Source: Blastobasis lacticolella (lineage: Eukaryota > Arthropoda > Insecta > Lepidoptera > Blastobasidae). Taken from it: a DNA stretch of 64,000 nucleotides. A model generated the notes under the pieces. The model was not told the origin of the DNA and searched no databases. It saw only the letters and a program-made list of their open reading frames with translations. The position numbers and the translations under genes were made by a program. Location of the stretch: positions 4,685,057 to 4,749,056 of the forward strand of contig LR990043.1 in assembly GCA_905147135.1 (NCBI GenBank), written 5' to 3'. Positions 12,901 to 20,346 of the stretch are shown here, piece by piece (the first letter of the stretch is position 1; each line of letters starts with the position of its first letter).

Positions 12901-15900
12901 GAAAAGCTGGCACGGAGGACGGAAGGGCCCCCGATCCCCCCTGAATATGCCTGCCGGGTCCACTCCGGTCTCCTACCCCGGCACGACAGACACCTTCAGG
13001 ATTTTTCGCACAGTTGGCGGGACAGCCTCCCGGGACGGAGATTAAAAGTGATGCCCGGGTTCGAGTCCCCTACTAACTGGCGGGCGGCCAGCGACCAGCC
13101 GTTTCATCGGGTCTGCCCTGGCCCCCGCACCAACCTGTCACGCCCAACCCTTTAACATGTCCAATAGAAAACCGGGACCCACAGAATACCAATATAGCAC
13201 TCGGACAAGGGGGAATGGCTCACGGAGTACTCTGACGGAACACAGCCCAGAGGCTACTTAGCGCCACACAAACTCAGCTCCGTGGGTGGTCGCTAGCCAT
13301 GCGGGCCGAGGCCCTACCATCATGCAATTTTGGCTGCACTCTTCGCACCACCCGGGGGTCACGTGTAGGGTCTCTATGGTATAGCCTACGGACGTGATGC
13401 AGCAAGACCCCCAAATGTTTAATAATATAAACATAATTGTTAAAGGTTGAACGAAATGTAAAAAGAAATATTTATAGAAGTTGGCACTATGTTCCATTAT
13501 TATTACAACCTCTAAAATGGTTGAAATCTATTGACAAATACAATATTATCCAATACAACGTACCCAGTGTTTATATCCTGTTTGCTAAGAACCTATTTCA
13601 AGCGATTATCAATTACCAAAATTGTCGGGGCGCCATCTAGTGAGTGGTTAGGAATGCTTTAGATACCTATTGGAAAACTGCTCATTCAATTCAATTTTAT
13701 TTAACTTAGGTATCAAAAATACACTTATTGAACGTTAACACAATCTCCATACTTATCAGAAATCAACAGTAAATAATAATTTAAACAAAATGTCAAACAG
13801 AGACATTACATACAATGTAAAAAAGTTATATTACAGACGAATTTCATCAAAATCTATTCAATAGTTTTTGTGTAAAGTAGTAACAAACATTCAAACACAT
13901 ATCCTTACAAACTCTTCCATTTATAATATTAGTAGGATAGGATAAGTAGAATTATTTTTTTATATCATACGGTAGGCAAACAGGCAAGAGGGCCACCTGA
14001 TGGAAAGTGGTCACCACTGACTACTGACATTACCAACACCAAGAGTATCGCCAATGCGTTGCCCACCTTTATAACACGTTGCTCTGGCAGCACAAAGGCA
14101 AATGCCACTCCACTGCCAAAGCCACGGTTCCCCGAATCCCCACCCCATGGAGCACTGGAAACCTTACTCACCGGCAGAAACACAAAACCTAGATCTATAA
14201 TAATACTCACAGCATAACCCAATGAGGTGCTCCGCCACCTTCACAATGTCCTTTTCTATCACAATAATAAGCAAAAGCGAGTGACATTTCCGGTGGTGTC
14301 CTCCTCGTAGCTATGCCGTATTGTGCTTCGATATTTGCTATGTGAGTGGAATAAATTAGACTGTTAGTTAATTATGCAATTGTTTGTTTTGAATAGGTAA
14401 TCGTCGTGGTTGTAGATCAGGATCAGGGGGCTTACCATGAGCTCTTATAGCAGGACCTAAATAGAACTGCCCCGCTCTTACGTGTCTCATATGCTTGTTT
14501 AATGCTTGATAAGGTTCCTTATCACTGTGAAGAAGCTGTCTTCCCTAGCCGTGAGGAAGACTTCATTCCTGTGATTTGCCTGACTACGTAGGTAAATCAA
14601 TAAGTGTTGAGATATTCATAATATAAAAAAAACGCACCTGTACGTATTATTTGTTTTTACAAAGCAAATTTATTTCAAAATAGGACTCTATAAGCCATAT
14701 ATAGCCATATTAGGTAATTCGTGAGTCCACTCGTGCCAACATTTTAGTAGTTCATATAAAAAGCATGGGCAGTGTTGGAGTAAAATAACTAGAAGATATT
14801 TTAAATTGGGGCCAAATTAGTTAGTATAAGTGCGTTCGATTGTTCAAGCCATGACAACACAAGCATTATTTCTTGGCGGTAGAAATAGATACCTACTCTA
14901 CTTGACAGAGTCATAGTACTGGTGAAAATAGAAGTAAAAGAAATAGAGTTATGGAAGTACATTTTTTTTTCATATTTCTTTATTAGACACATTCACAATA
15001 ATTAAATAGTATCACAGTCAATAGAATTAATAAAAGAATTGAAATTGTCACCTTTAGATATTAATTGAGTATCAATAGTCATCTTAACATATCACATTAC
15101 AAAATTAATAAAATGTCAAAAATTATATTATTATAAAATTAAAATAAATCGATATATTTTAGTTCACTCGTCATGGAACTCACTAACAGAATATTATGCT
15201 TTTTGAATAAGCATCGCTTTTAATTGTTTTATAAAACAGTACTCCTTCTTTGCTAGGTGTACATCCTTAGGCAATTTATTGTAAATTCTCGGAGCCATCA
15301 CGCGCAGAGGTTGGCTAGTTTTTTGTAGTCATAGTACGCTGTCAGAAGGTTTTTTTCTGAAAGTGTATTTGAGAGCCTGATAACGGCATAAAAAGCAGAG
15401 TTTAACTTAGCACAGACTCTGTCGATGTGCTCCTGCCACCGCAGGCCTCCATCAATCTCAAACCCCACGAATCGAGAACTGTTAACAACAGGAATTGGGA
15501 TTCCACCCACATCAACGGACAGAGTCGGTGTGAGACTGCCCCTCAGACTAAATTCCACGAGGTAAGTTTTCAAGGCATACGTATACTATAACTATACTAG
15601 GCAGACTTACCAACAGCACTAAGGACGTAACCGACAGCACAATCTCGTTGATTCCTTGGTTTGAGGACATACTCATATCCTGGCGCTGACCAGTCCATAG
15701 AGTCCAGTCGTCCTTGTTTATAATACCGCGCTTGTCTTGTGTAGTCATCGTAGTATCCCAATTTCATGTTAAACCCGGTGCAATATTTTAACAATTCATG
15801 CATGTGAAGATCGGCCAGCGAGTTGATATCAAACACCAAATTTCGGTCCAAATGCCGTTCGTTGTATTTATTTACTAGAATCATATTATCCTTGAGAGCT

Positions 15901-17423
15901 CGATATCGGAACTTTTTTGCGTCCACAGATTCATATTTGACGTGGTATAAATCAGAAAATTTTTTGAAATGGTAAGCCATGTACATCATCCTGTATGGAG
16001 GTTTAGTGTTGTTTGGGTAAATCACGTAGTCTTCTTCAGCAGAAGTGTAGTTTGGCTGTGAAAAATTGCAGTAGAATATAAATATTATCATATACCTATG
16101 TAGAGCTCGTCTAGTCTAAAATGACGCGCTCCACTACTTAGTTAGTTGATTTCGATGTGTGAGTGCAAATATTGATAACGACACTTCATCTGTGTGGGAG
16201 CCAATGAACGACGCGTGCTCCTACGTTTGAATCTCACCGGCAACTGAATGACCAATTACAACGGCATTTGTATATGTATTGCGTCCATATCTTAAACTTG
16301 CTTGTGTGCGTTAATGCGATAGTGGGGCGCGGCATTTTAGATTAGACGAGCTCTACATACTTGATATATTATGTAGACATACATATATTTCCCGTAGAAG
16401 TAGTGACCACTGTTCCACTTGCTACGGTCCTGCCTAACACATCTCTCTCGCTTCATAAACATACTCTGGCACGAATCTCAATAGATACAGAAGTTTTAAC
16501 TTAAAAGTATTAGCTTAGCTCATAAATATCACAATACCAAAATATTAAACTGCGTAAATATTAAATGTTTCAAAGCGGAACATTAAAATTGAAAATCGTT
16601 CATGTCGAGGCGATCGGTTCCAAATAGAGCTTCAGGTGAGTTGGCTTGGGCCCTGAAGTCGGTGCTCCATTTTTGGCGACCTGAGTGGTTCAGTGGTCAA
16701 CATGCCAGTCAGCCATGCAAGAGGTCCCGGGTTCAATTTCCGGCCAAGCAAAAATTTTAATTTCTGTTGCGGGTCTTGGTGTTCTATGTATATTTAAAAG
16801 TATATAAATAGTATATCAGTTAGTTAGCACCCATAGTACAAGCTTTGCTCAGTTTGGGGCTAGATGGCGCTGTGTGACTTTGTCCACGATTATTTATTTA
16901 TTTATTTGTAAGTATGTATGTGGCCGTGTGGTGTCCGGCAGAGTAGAATAGCACCAACCCCTTACACTCTTGGGTGTCGTACAAGGCGACTAATGTTTTC
17001 GAGGCAAAAGATCAAGAGTTTCCGTAGTCTGGAAAATGGGCAGCAGCATTTTCCATTATTATATTTAAACACTGCGATCTCCAACCCGCCTGCCAAGCGT
17101 GGAGATTATGGCAATAACCTCCCCTTTCGTGGGAGAGGCCCTAAGTCCTGCTGTGGACTGTTACGGGCTGTGATGATGAAGTATGTATGTAATGTGTAAA
17201 GATAGGTACAAAATGTTTACATTACCGGCTTCCACCCTGGTATCTTCTCTCCCATTTGTGCATCAACATTGCAAACTAAAGAGACAGTTAACAATACTAA
17301 ATAAAACTGTAACACAAATGTAGATACTGTTTCAACTATGTTCTTGTAATATGAAAATAAATACAAAACTGAATTTATTTCACAGTCATACACACGCCAC
17401 ATTACTGAAGAAACTATCGACAT
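3721..17423 (-). CDS. Cathepsin-L-like secreted pseudoprotease, six exons, catalytic triad lost
   Basis: Joined minus-strand exons 17423(or 17306)-17226, 16055-15611, 14337-14211, 7107-6872, 5625-5512 and 3902-3721 form one open frame of about 395-433 residues. All introns are GT-AG (donors GTAATG, GTAAGT, GTGAGT, GTAAGT, GTGAGT) and the phases match (0,1,2,1,1). A hydrophobic leader ending near CNVDAQ is followed by an I29-type propeptide (R-x3-L-x2-N-x3-V-x3-N, then INSLADL) and a papain-fold domain with [30 protein letters not shown] and GEDWGEMGY. In papain numbering Gln19 and Cys22 remain, but Cys25 is Gly, His159 is Gln, Asn175 is Cys, and Trp26 and Trp177 are Tyr. Cys56, Cys63 and Cys95 are kept; the Cys153-Cys200 pair is gone. 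The family is normally a lysosomal or secreted cysteine protease; this member should have no such activity. Its function is unknown; an inhibitor, binding or structural role is inference. N-glycosylation sequons: NYT, NNT and NIT. Confidence 0.9.
4061..4490 (-). pseudogene. Jockey-like LINE 3' fragment in pseudo-cathepsin intron 5
   Basis: Close to the 3' part of the LINE at 9968-13414. On the minus strand it carries the ORF2 end ([17 protein letters not shown], then [14 protein letters not shown]) followed by the shared 3' UTR (TTTCCATCAGGTGACCC) and a short A tail. It is 5'-truncated and diverged. Confidence 0.75.
4640..4881 (-). mobile_element. tRNA-derived SINE, family 1
   Basis: The minus strand starts with a tRNA-like head: CCTGAGTGGTTCAGTGGTCA (box A region) and a GGGTTTGATTCCC-like box B. 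A body follows with TAATTTCTGTTACGGGTCT, and the 3' end is GGCTAGATGGCGCTGTGTGA. Other copies: 16675, 43072, 49975. The 3' end abuts a short (TCAA)n run. Confidence 0.8.
5512..5625 (-). CDS. Pseudo-cathepsin exon 5: site of the missing catalytic His
   Basis: 114 nt, with acceptor CACCATTTTCAG and donor GTGAGT. It continues [19 protein letters not shown], matching the family 'GPVSVAID....F..Y.SG' strand, then QNVLVVGYG. In catalytic members the codon at 5540-5542 is His159 (as in DHAVLVVGYG); here it is CAG (Gln). The Cys153 normally found upstream of this motif is absent. Confidence 0.87.
5626..6871. other. Pseudo-cathepsin intron 4
   Basis: No conserved frame. A GC-richer stretch at about 5980-6540 may be transposon-derived; part of it (6535-6575) resembles 27228-27265. 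Confidence 0.4.
6872..7107 (-). CDS. Pseudo-cathepsin exon 4
   Basis: 236 nt, with acceptor GTATTTTCCAG and donor GTAAGT. It encodes the region corresponding to 'AF.YI...GI..E..YPY.G....C' (here [16 protein letters not shown], keeping Cys95), a NIT sequon, an acidic stretch DPPEEREV, and the conserved MVSNLGPVV strand. The length fits 1 + 78 codons + 1, joining both neighbours in frame. Confidence 0.88.
7181..7395 (+). pseudogene. LINE ORF2 C-terminus fragment
   Basis: The plus strand contains [15 protein letters not shown] and DKYNLG, then a shifted HRRFPSGE tail. This is the 'R...WNSLP...FP..YN...FK' ending common in insect LINEs. It is frameshifted and truncated and lies inside intron 3, opposite to the host gene. 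Confidence 0.65.
7547..9544 (+). CDS. LINE reverse transcriptase (CR1/L2-like), intact frame, 5'-truncated
   Basis: 665 codons without a stop. After a 120-residue linker come the RT motifs: [29 protein letters not shown] (catalytic Asp306), SGVPQGSVL (about 361) and FADD at residues 392-395. A C-terminal domain with [17 protein letters not shown] and [10 protein letters not shown] follows. A full element would encode an apurinic-type endonuclease upstream; it is missing here, so the copy cannot move on its own although the RT looks undamaged. The 3' UTR ends near 9617 in (AATA)n. It lies in intron 3 of the pseudo-cathepsin, antisense to it. The start codon is simply the first Met of the truncated frame. 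Confidence 0.9.
   Translation: MGRRCGLPLQVYKIIKLIRNKPRNKPWIDDSVMRLVKEKKVCWDKYRTSRSEEQYSKYRAINNECVALTRKRRSMYEKKLLDFGNKAFYSHIRQSITSKVGIPPAIKNQNGDLVTNPIDIANCFAEEFQKAYSRESVLQPHADLLKGVRVENSLSEINFTVADVEKAISVMNPTSAPGPDQIPSCILKNCIKTLSPVFSVLMNESFRSGCVPQDWKHAIVTPIYKKGDKTRLENFRPVSLTSNPVKVMERIISERLSLFLSQECILSTKQHGFVKKRSTVTNLLSCVRWWSTEIDNRNPVDVIYLDFQRAFDRVPHQRLLMKLDHFGIRGPLLAWIKNFLKDRTFQVRIGSSLSQRRQVLSGVPQGSVLSAHLFGIYITDLIECIESQSEFFADDGKFFGNPLVSSGQLQHDLDRIQHWTKDWIINLNHSKCSVLHLGANNPGMGYYIEGTTVQPVTSQKDLGVTVTHNLKWEDHISSIVKKANSFVYMIRRSFQTITIDMFLKIYKTYIRPLLEYGFLVWSPYFRKDINLLESVQRRATKIPTGLRRKSYEERLRILRLTTLEERRERGDLIETYKILSYQYNLPHIHEMFITKKGCKSHRGHEMQLERAPSNTNTAHHFFSNRVVSNWNKLPQNVVTAVSVNSFKNRLDEWLKSNKLSLLDLK
9833..9967 (-). 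mobile_element. MITE 'M' copy 1, 3' part (split by a LINE)
   Basis: Minus-strand match to the 3' third of the 415-bp MITE at 44208-44622, including the terminal ATGAGGAGTTTTCC and GGAGCGCCATCTATTGATG. The match stops where the LINE poly(A) begins. The other part of the copy is 13415-13685. The outer end is preceded by TTCA. Confidence 0.8.
9968..13414 (-). pseudogene. Near full-length Jockey-like LINE, inactivated
   Basis: Read on the minus strand: a 5' leader (13414 to about 12780), an endonuclease (12734-11670, with [27 protein letters not shown] and [11 protein letters not shown]), the reverse transcriptase (11591-10681, with [25 protein letters not shown] and [12 protein letters not shown]), a C-terminal domain (10635-10030, with [17 protein letters not shown] and [13 protein letters not shown]), then the 3' UTR and A tail at 9968. 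Frameshifts and stops divide it into at least six pieces. The YADD active-site box reads YAYD (about 10909-10921), a single-base change of a catalytic Asp. Such elements are common in Lepidoptera and often annotated as 'jockey'. It sits inside a MITE copy. Confidence 0.88.
13415..13685 (-). mobile_element. MITE 'M' copy 1, 5' part (split by a LINE)
   Basis: Minus-strand match to the 5' two thirds of the MITE at 44208-44622, ending in ATGAGCAGTTTTCC. The frame beginning [15 protein letters not shown] is present (ATG at 13495-13497) but runs into LINE sequence at 13414. Confidence 0.85.
13686..13952. other. Intron 3 DNA with a short repeat tail
   Basis: 13830-13937 (ATTCAATAGTTTTTGTG, then TTTATAATATTAGTAGGAT) is the 3' tail of a family-B-like repeat (compare 17736-18435). 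The rest shows nothing. Confidence 0.45.
13953..14075 (-). mobile_element. LINE 3' tail fragment
   Basis: Shares GGCCACCTGATGGAAAGTGG and an adjoining poly(T) with the 3' end of the Jockey-like LINE at 9968. It ends about 135 bases from exon 3 of the pseudo-cathepsin. Confidence 0.65.
14211..14337 (-). CDS. Pseudo-cathepsin exon 3
   Basis: 127 nt, with acceptor CACTCACATAG and donor GTGAGT. The frame supplies the segment after the active-site helix (NIEAQYG, equivalent to the usual ALEGQ) and two conserved cysteines in [12 protein letters not shown], equivalent to Cys56 and Cys63 of papain in the DC...GCNGG motif. Two bases complete the codon left open by exon 2, and two bases are left for exon 4. 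Confidence 0.85.
14962..15575 (-). pseudogene. LINE ORF2 C-terminal fragment in intron 2
   Basis: 15573-15298 on the minus strand encodes a reverse-transcriptase thumb/connection segment ([44 protein letters not shown]). 15290-15180 gives [13 protein letters not shown], and a poly(A) run ends at 14962. A piece between the two is deleted. It begins about 35 bases inside the intron after exon 2. Confidence 0.75.
15611..16055 (-). CDS. Pseudo-cathepsin exon 2: propeptide and the site of the missing catalytic Cys
   Basis: The acceptor TTTTTCACAG precedes 16055; the donor GTAAGT follows 15611. The 445-nt exon encodes the I29 propeptide helices and INSLADL, then the start of the mature domain ([20 protein letters not shown]). 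Gln19 is codon 15648-15650 and Cys22 is 15639-15641. The catalytic Cys25 position is a glycine codon (GGT) at 15630-15632, followed by Tyr instead of Trp26. It starts in phase 0 and ends one base into a codon. Confidence 0.88.
16101..16355. mobile_element. MITE 'C' copy 1 (TIR TAGAGCTCGTCTA...)
   Basis: 255 bp with about 30-bp terminal inverted repeats (TAGAGCTCGTCTAGTCTAAA and its complement). A TA dinucleotide at each end fits a Tc1/mariner-type target. A second copy is 31204-31437. No coding capacity. It ends 45 bases upstream of the exon 2 acceptor. Confidence 0.8.
16675..16906 (+). mobile_element. tRNA-derived SINE, family 1
   Basis: Plus-strand copy of the element at 4640: head CCTGAGTGGTTCAGTGGTCA, box B GGGTTCAATTTCC, 3' end GGCTAGATGGCGCTGTGTGA, then a (TTTA)n tail. 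Confidence 0.82.
16918..17175 (+). mobile_element. LINE 3'-tail-like repeat, family 'D'
   Basis: Shares TACACTCTTGGGTGTCGTAC, CAGCAGCATTTTCC and CTCCCCTTTCGTGGGAGAGG with 19070-19670 and 34917-35155. The GGCTGTGATGATGA end is typical of insect non-LTR 3' tails. A GTATGTATGT tract lies at both edges. It lies in intron 1. Confidence 0.65.
17226..17423 (-). CDS. Pseudo-cathepsin exon 1 (signal/leader; start uncertain)
   Basis: The exon ends at 17226 before a GTAATG donor in phase 0. It encodes a hydrophobic run ([12 protein letters not shown]) and then [15 protein letters not shown], a secretory leader followed by the start of the mature chain. Methionines lie at 17423 and 17402 in the same frame, but they place about 40-50 residues before the hydrophobic run, long for a signal peptide. 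Alternatively the exon starts at 17306 after a good acceptor (ACATTTGTGTTACAG), with the true start in an upstream exon that was not found. Confidence 0.65.
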
Positions 17424-17461
17424 AAGACATAAAGTCACTCGATACGTTTTATTACAAAATA

Positions 17462-17469
17462 CTTTTATA
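17462..17469 (-). promoter_or_regulatory. Possible TATA box of the pseudo-cathepsin gene
   Basis: TATAAAAG on the minus strand lies about 46 bases upstream of the ATG at 17423. An expected start site near 17440 would leave a very short 5' leader. The next bases upstream belong to a repeat (17491-17697). Position only; no expression evidence. Confidence 0.35.
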
Positions 17470-17490
17470 GCTTCATAAAACGTTGTAGGT

Positions 17491-17697
17491 AAGGGCCCGT
17501 TTATACGTCGCCGCTTACAAACCGCACAGTAAACGCGTATGTGTCGTATCCGCATAGTCATCGCATAGCAACTGGACCGAAAACTTGCAGTCTACCCTAT
17601 TGGCGCACACATGGCGCGGTGACAACGCGGGTGCGGCACGGCGACTGTGCGGTTGCGACGCGATTACTGTGCGGCATTACTGTGCTACTTGTATGTT
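17491..17697. repeat. GC-rich MITE-like repeat, family 'A'
   Basis: Begins GGGCCCGTTTATACGTCGCC and is rich in CCGCA/TGCGG. A reverse-orientation relative is at 59575-59827 and a partial one at 32945-33070. It borders the promoter side of the pseudo-cathepsin gene. Confidence 0.65.
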
Positions 17698-17735
17698 CAC
17701 AAATAATAGAACCTGTTAGTTAATTATATATAACA

Positions 17736-18435
17736 CTAGCAGCCGCCCCGGCTTCGCACGGGTACCACTACGGGTACACGGGTTACACACGACCGCTGCG
17801 TAGGGAGCCGACCGCGCGAGTGAGCCGCGCGGCACTTTATTACTTGACATTGACTCCCCTCCCGTACCCCGTGCTGCCTAGATAGCCGAGCGGACTGAGC
17901 TTCGAACACGCGACTTTTTTCTAATATTCACATTTTTAAACTCGTGATATCTTTCGAATGGAATGTCTGAAATGAATAATTCAAAAAGTTATATAAAGAT
18001 ATTGAAGCAGTCGTGAATATGAAGTAATTTATTTTGATAAGGATTAATACAAAGGTACGAGTAAAGAGCGTTTTTTAGCGGCGGCATTTCAATTAAATTT
18101 TGAAAATAAAAGAACTCTTATTGTAACATAACTATAATAGTTAGACATTTTTCTGCAAAGTCGTAGTAGATTATTTTGTTCTATCATCAATAGTTTTCGC
18201 AGCACACGCGATGTAAGGAATTTTTTGGGTATTTTTTACACCTTGGGTTACATTATTGGAGTTTTATTAATGATCCGTAATTTTTTAGAAAATGTAATAT
18301 AGCCTATGTCACCTGGGGATAGTGTAGCTTCCCAACGGTGAAAGAATTTTTGAAATCGGTCCAGTAGTTTCGAAGCCTATTTAATACAAACAAACAAAAA
18401 ATCAAACCTTTCCTCTTTATAATATTAGTATAGAT
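17736..18435 (+). mobile_element. Interspersed repeat, family 'B', copy 1
   Basis: About 700 bp from CTAGCAGCCGCCCCGGCTTC to CTTTATAATATTAGTATAGA, with an ACAAACAAACAAAAAA run before the end. A second long copy is 25118-25870. Non-coding; the 3' end is of a type common in lepidopteran non-autonomous retroelements. Confidence 0.7.
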
Positions 18436-18479
18436 ATATAGAGAGAGTTAGTTAATGATATATGACATATAGAGTATAT

Positions 18480-18760
18480 AACAGAAAAAGTAGGACAACC
18501 CTCTACCAAGTTTGCTTAAACTCAAATATTTTCTAAAGTACAAACGCGATTTTAGGGAAACAAAGCTAAGAACCATCTCGATCAAACTGGCTTTCAAATA
18601 GAGAGAACCGTATCCAAATCGGTTCATCGATACATGAAGCCTTAAAGTTTAAGTCCGCCTTTGTACTGTAATGTGCATGAAGTTTTAAATAAATAAATAA
18701 AGCCACACAGATACACACGTTCGACACTTATAACACCCCACTGTTTACGTCGAAGGTTAG
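18480..18760 (+). repeat. Repeat family 'H' with an inserted LINE tail
   Basis: Contains TTTGCTTAAACTCAAATATT, GGCTTTCAAATAGAGA and CACACAGATACACAC..CTTATAACACCCC, as at 61040-61248 and (partly) 45595-45710. A LINE 3' tail (GTCCGCCTTTGTACTGTAAT, then AAATAAATAA) interrupts it at about 18650-18705. Confidence 0.5.
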
Positions 18761-19069
18761 AAATAAGCTTTCTGTCATTAGTATAGAATCCAAAATTTGC
18801 ATAAACAGTTGGGACAAATCGAATTGAAATCATGTACATCTGTATAAGGGTGCTTACGCACCGCATCAGATCAATTTCGATATGAATCGGAGAAAATACT
18901 GTTGGTACCCACAGAGGAATGTACGCACAATGACTATGCTTGTGGCTAAAAATTGAATTAATTGATAATTATCATTAATTTTGGTCCAAAACGCTGAATG
19001 ACAATGTGCCAGATAGAAACAAATACAAATATTTTGATAGAGTGTACAAATTTTCAGATAAAATATACT
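18761..19069. other. Non-coding, no gene seen
   Basis: 18755-18820 is weakly related to family A flanks (CCAAAATTTGCATAAACA, compare 33030-33060). Nothing else recognised. Confidence 0.35.
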
Positions 19070-19670
19070 GGCCCTGTGGTTTCCGGCAGCGTAGAAAAGC
19101 ACCAACCCCTTACACTCGTGGGTGTCGTACAAGGCGACTCATGTTTTCGAGGCAAAAGACGTAAGAGTGTACTTAGGATGGACAATAGGCAACAGCATTT
19201 TCCATTGTTATATATATCGGCGCCGAGTCTAGATAGCCGACATCATTATAATTGGATCTATCATCATCATTTTAACATCAGGGCCGACTTTTCCAGAGCG
19301 GCGCATGAGGGCCCGCGGTCCACCACGAAACAAACTTACAACGACGTTAGTTTAAAGGCTATGGTATTGGTATTCGTAACTTATATAGCAATTCCTCGTG
19401 GGTGCTTGATTTCTGGTGTTAATCAAAACAAGAACATCACAGCGCACAATAATGCGTGCGCGCGCTACCATTGTTATCTAACTACCGACCACAAAGCAAA
19501 ACAAGGACCAGCTTAAGAGTATCTTACCGATAGACATCTTATCACGAGCAATAACTCGATGCGCCATCATATTTATAAGAATGCGATCTCCAACCCGCCT
19601 ACCAAGCGTAACGATTATGGCAATAACCTCCCCTTTCGTGGGAGATGCCCTAAGTCCCTCTTATGGACTG
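19070..19670 (+). mobile_element. Family 'D' LINE tail interrupted by about 360 bp
   Basis: The first half (19070-19212) and second half (about 19578-19670, CTCCAACCCGCCTACC to CTTTCGTGGGAGATGCC) are contiguous in the copies at 16918 and 34917. The unrelated stretch between them is an insertion or replacement. The copy ends at the LTR element. Confidence 0.6.
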
Positions 19671-19682
19671 TGATGAGAGTAT

Positions 19683-20081
19683 TGTAGCGTGTGTGCTCAT
19701 GCAGGCCTTGGGTAAGGACGGGTTCTAGGACAGGTAGGTGTCGGAGGCCGTATGTTTGAACGGGCTCTAAGTTAGGTAGGCATTCGGGTTGGCCTGCTGC
19801 TCCTATAGGGTAACCGGGACTCTAGTCGGTTAAGTAGGTTAGAGCAAGTAGGATATAGGCGTGTAGGTTTAGATAGGTCGGAGCAAGTAGGACGCAAGCT
19901 ATTAGCTTGCGTCTATGGGCACACATAGCACTGGCTAGGTGGTAATTCAAATGTGTTCCATTTGAATTAGATCTAAGGTATTATCTGTATTTTATATCAT
20001 TCTTTAAACCAAACTTATCAATATAGTATCAATTAATCCTTTGCATTTTTATTTAAACTCAATATAGCAAACAGTGCTACA
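19683..20081 (+). repeat. 5' LTR
   Basis: 399 bp, TG...CA ends, with the short inverted ends TGTAGC/GCTACA. It has an extra CGCA relative to the 3' LTR near 19893. Confidence 0.95.
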
Positions 20082-20082
20082 G

Positions 20083-20104
20083 TGGTGGAGGCGCCGGGTA
20101 CGAA
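20083..20104 (+). promoter_or_regulatory. Primer-binding site
   Basis: TGGTGGAGGCGCCGGG starts one base after the 5' LTR. Its complement ends in CCA and has a T-arm-like TTCG, as expected for pairing with a tRNA 3' end. The tRNA was not identified. Confidence 0.75.
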
Positions 20105-20168
20105 GAAGTCGTACCTACAAAATATTTTGTTCAGAGAGAACTAGAAAAAAGTTCGAAACAAGAGATTT

Positions 20169-20288
20169 ATGACAAAGTTGTCAGAACTAGTCAATTCTTT
20201 TCGGATTGTCAGAAAAGATATCGAAGATAAAAAGGGTCAAGAAAAGGCTAAAGAAAGTAAAGAAAAGGCTAACGGAAGAAGCCTATAA
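20169..20288 (+). CDS. Short leader frame ahead of gag
   Basis: 39 codons (MTKLSELVNSF..., then a Lys/Glu-rich repeat-like KGQEKAKESKEKA) ending at TAA, in a different frame from gag. It could be a displaced gag N-terminus or a chance leader ORF. It follows the primer-binding site by about 65 bases. Confidence 0.3.
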   Translation: MTKLSELVNSFRIVRKDIEDKKGQEKAKESKEKANGRSL

Positions 20289-20346
20289 GAAAAGACGCAC
20301 CAACGCTGGAAGTTAAAACCGTATCGTTGTTTAATTATTTAGTAGA

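Noticed and set aside
13258..13497. 79-codon minus-strand frame starting [10 protein letters not shown]
   Set aside because: It is a chimera: the first part is the MITE micro-ORF, the rest runs into the 5' end of the inserted LINE.
16918..17199. 93-codon frame also open in the copy at 34821-35111
   Set aside because: It coincides with a LINE 3'-tail repeat; the shared open frame follows from recent common origin rather than coding constraint.
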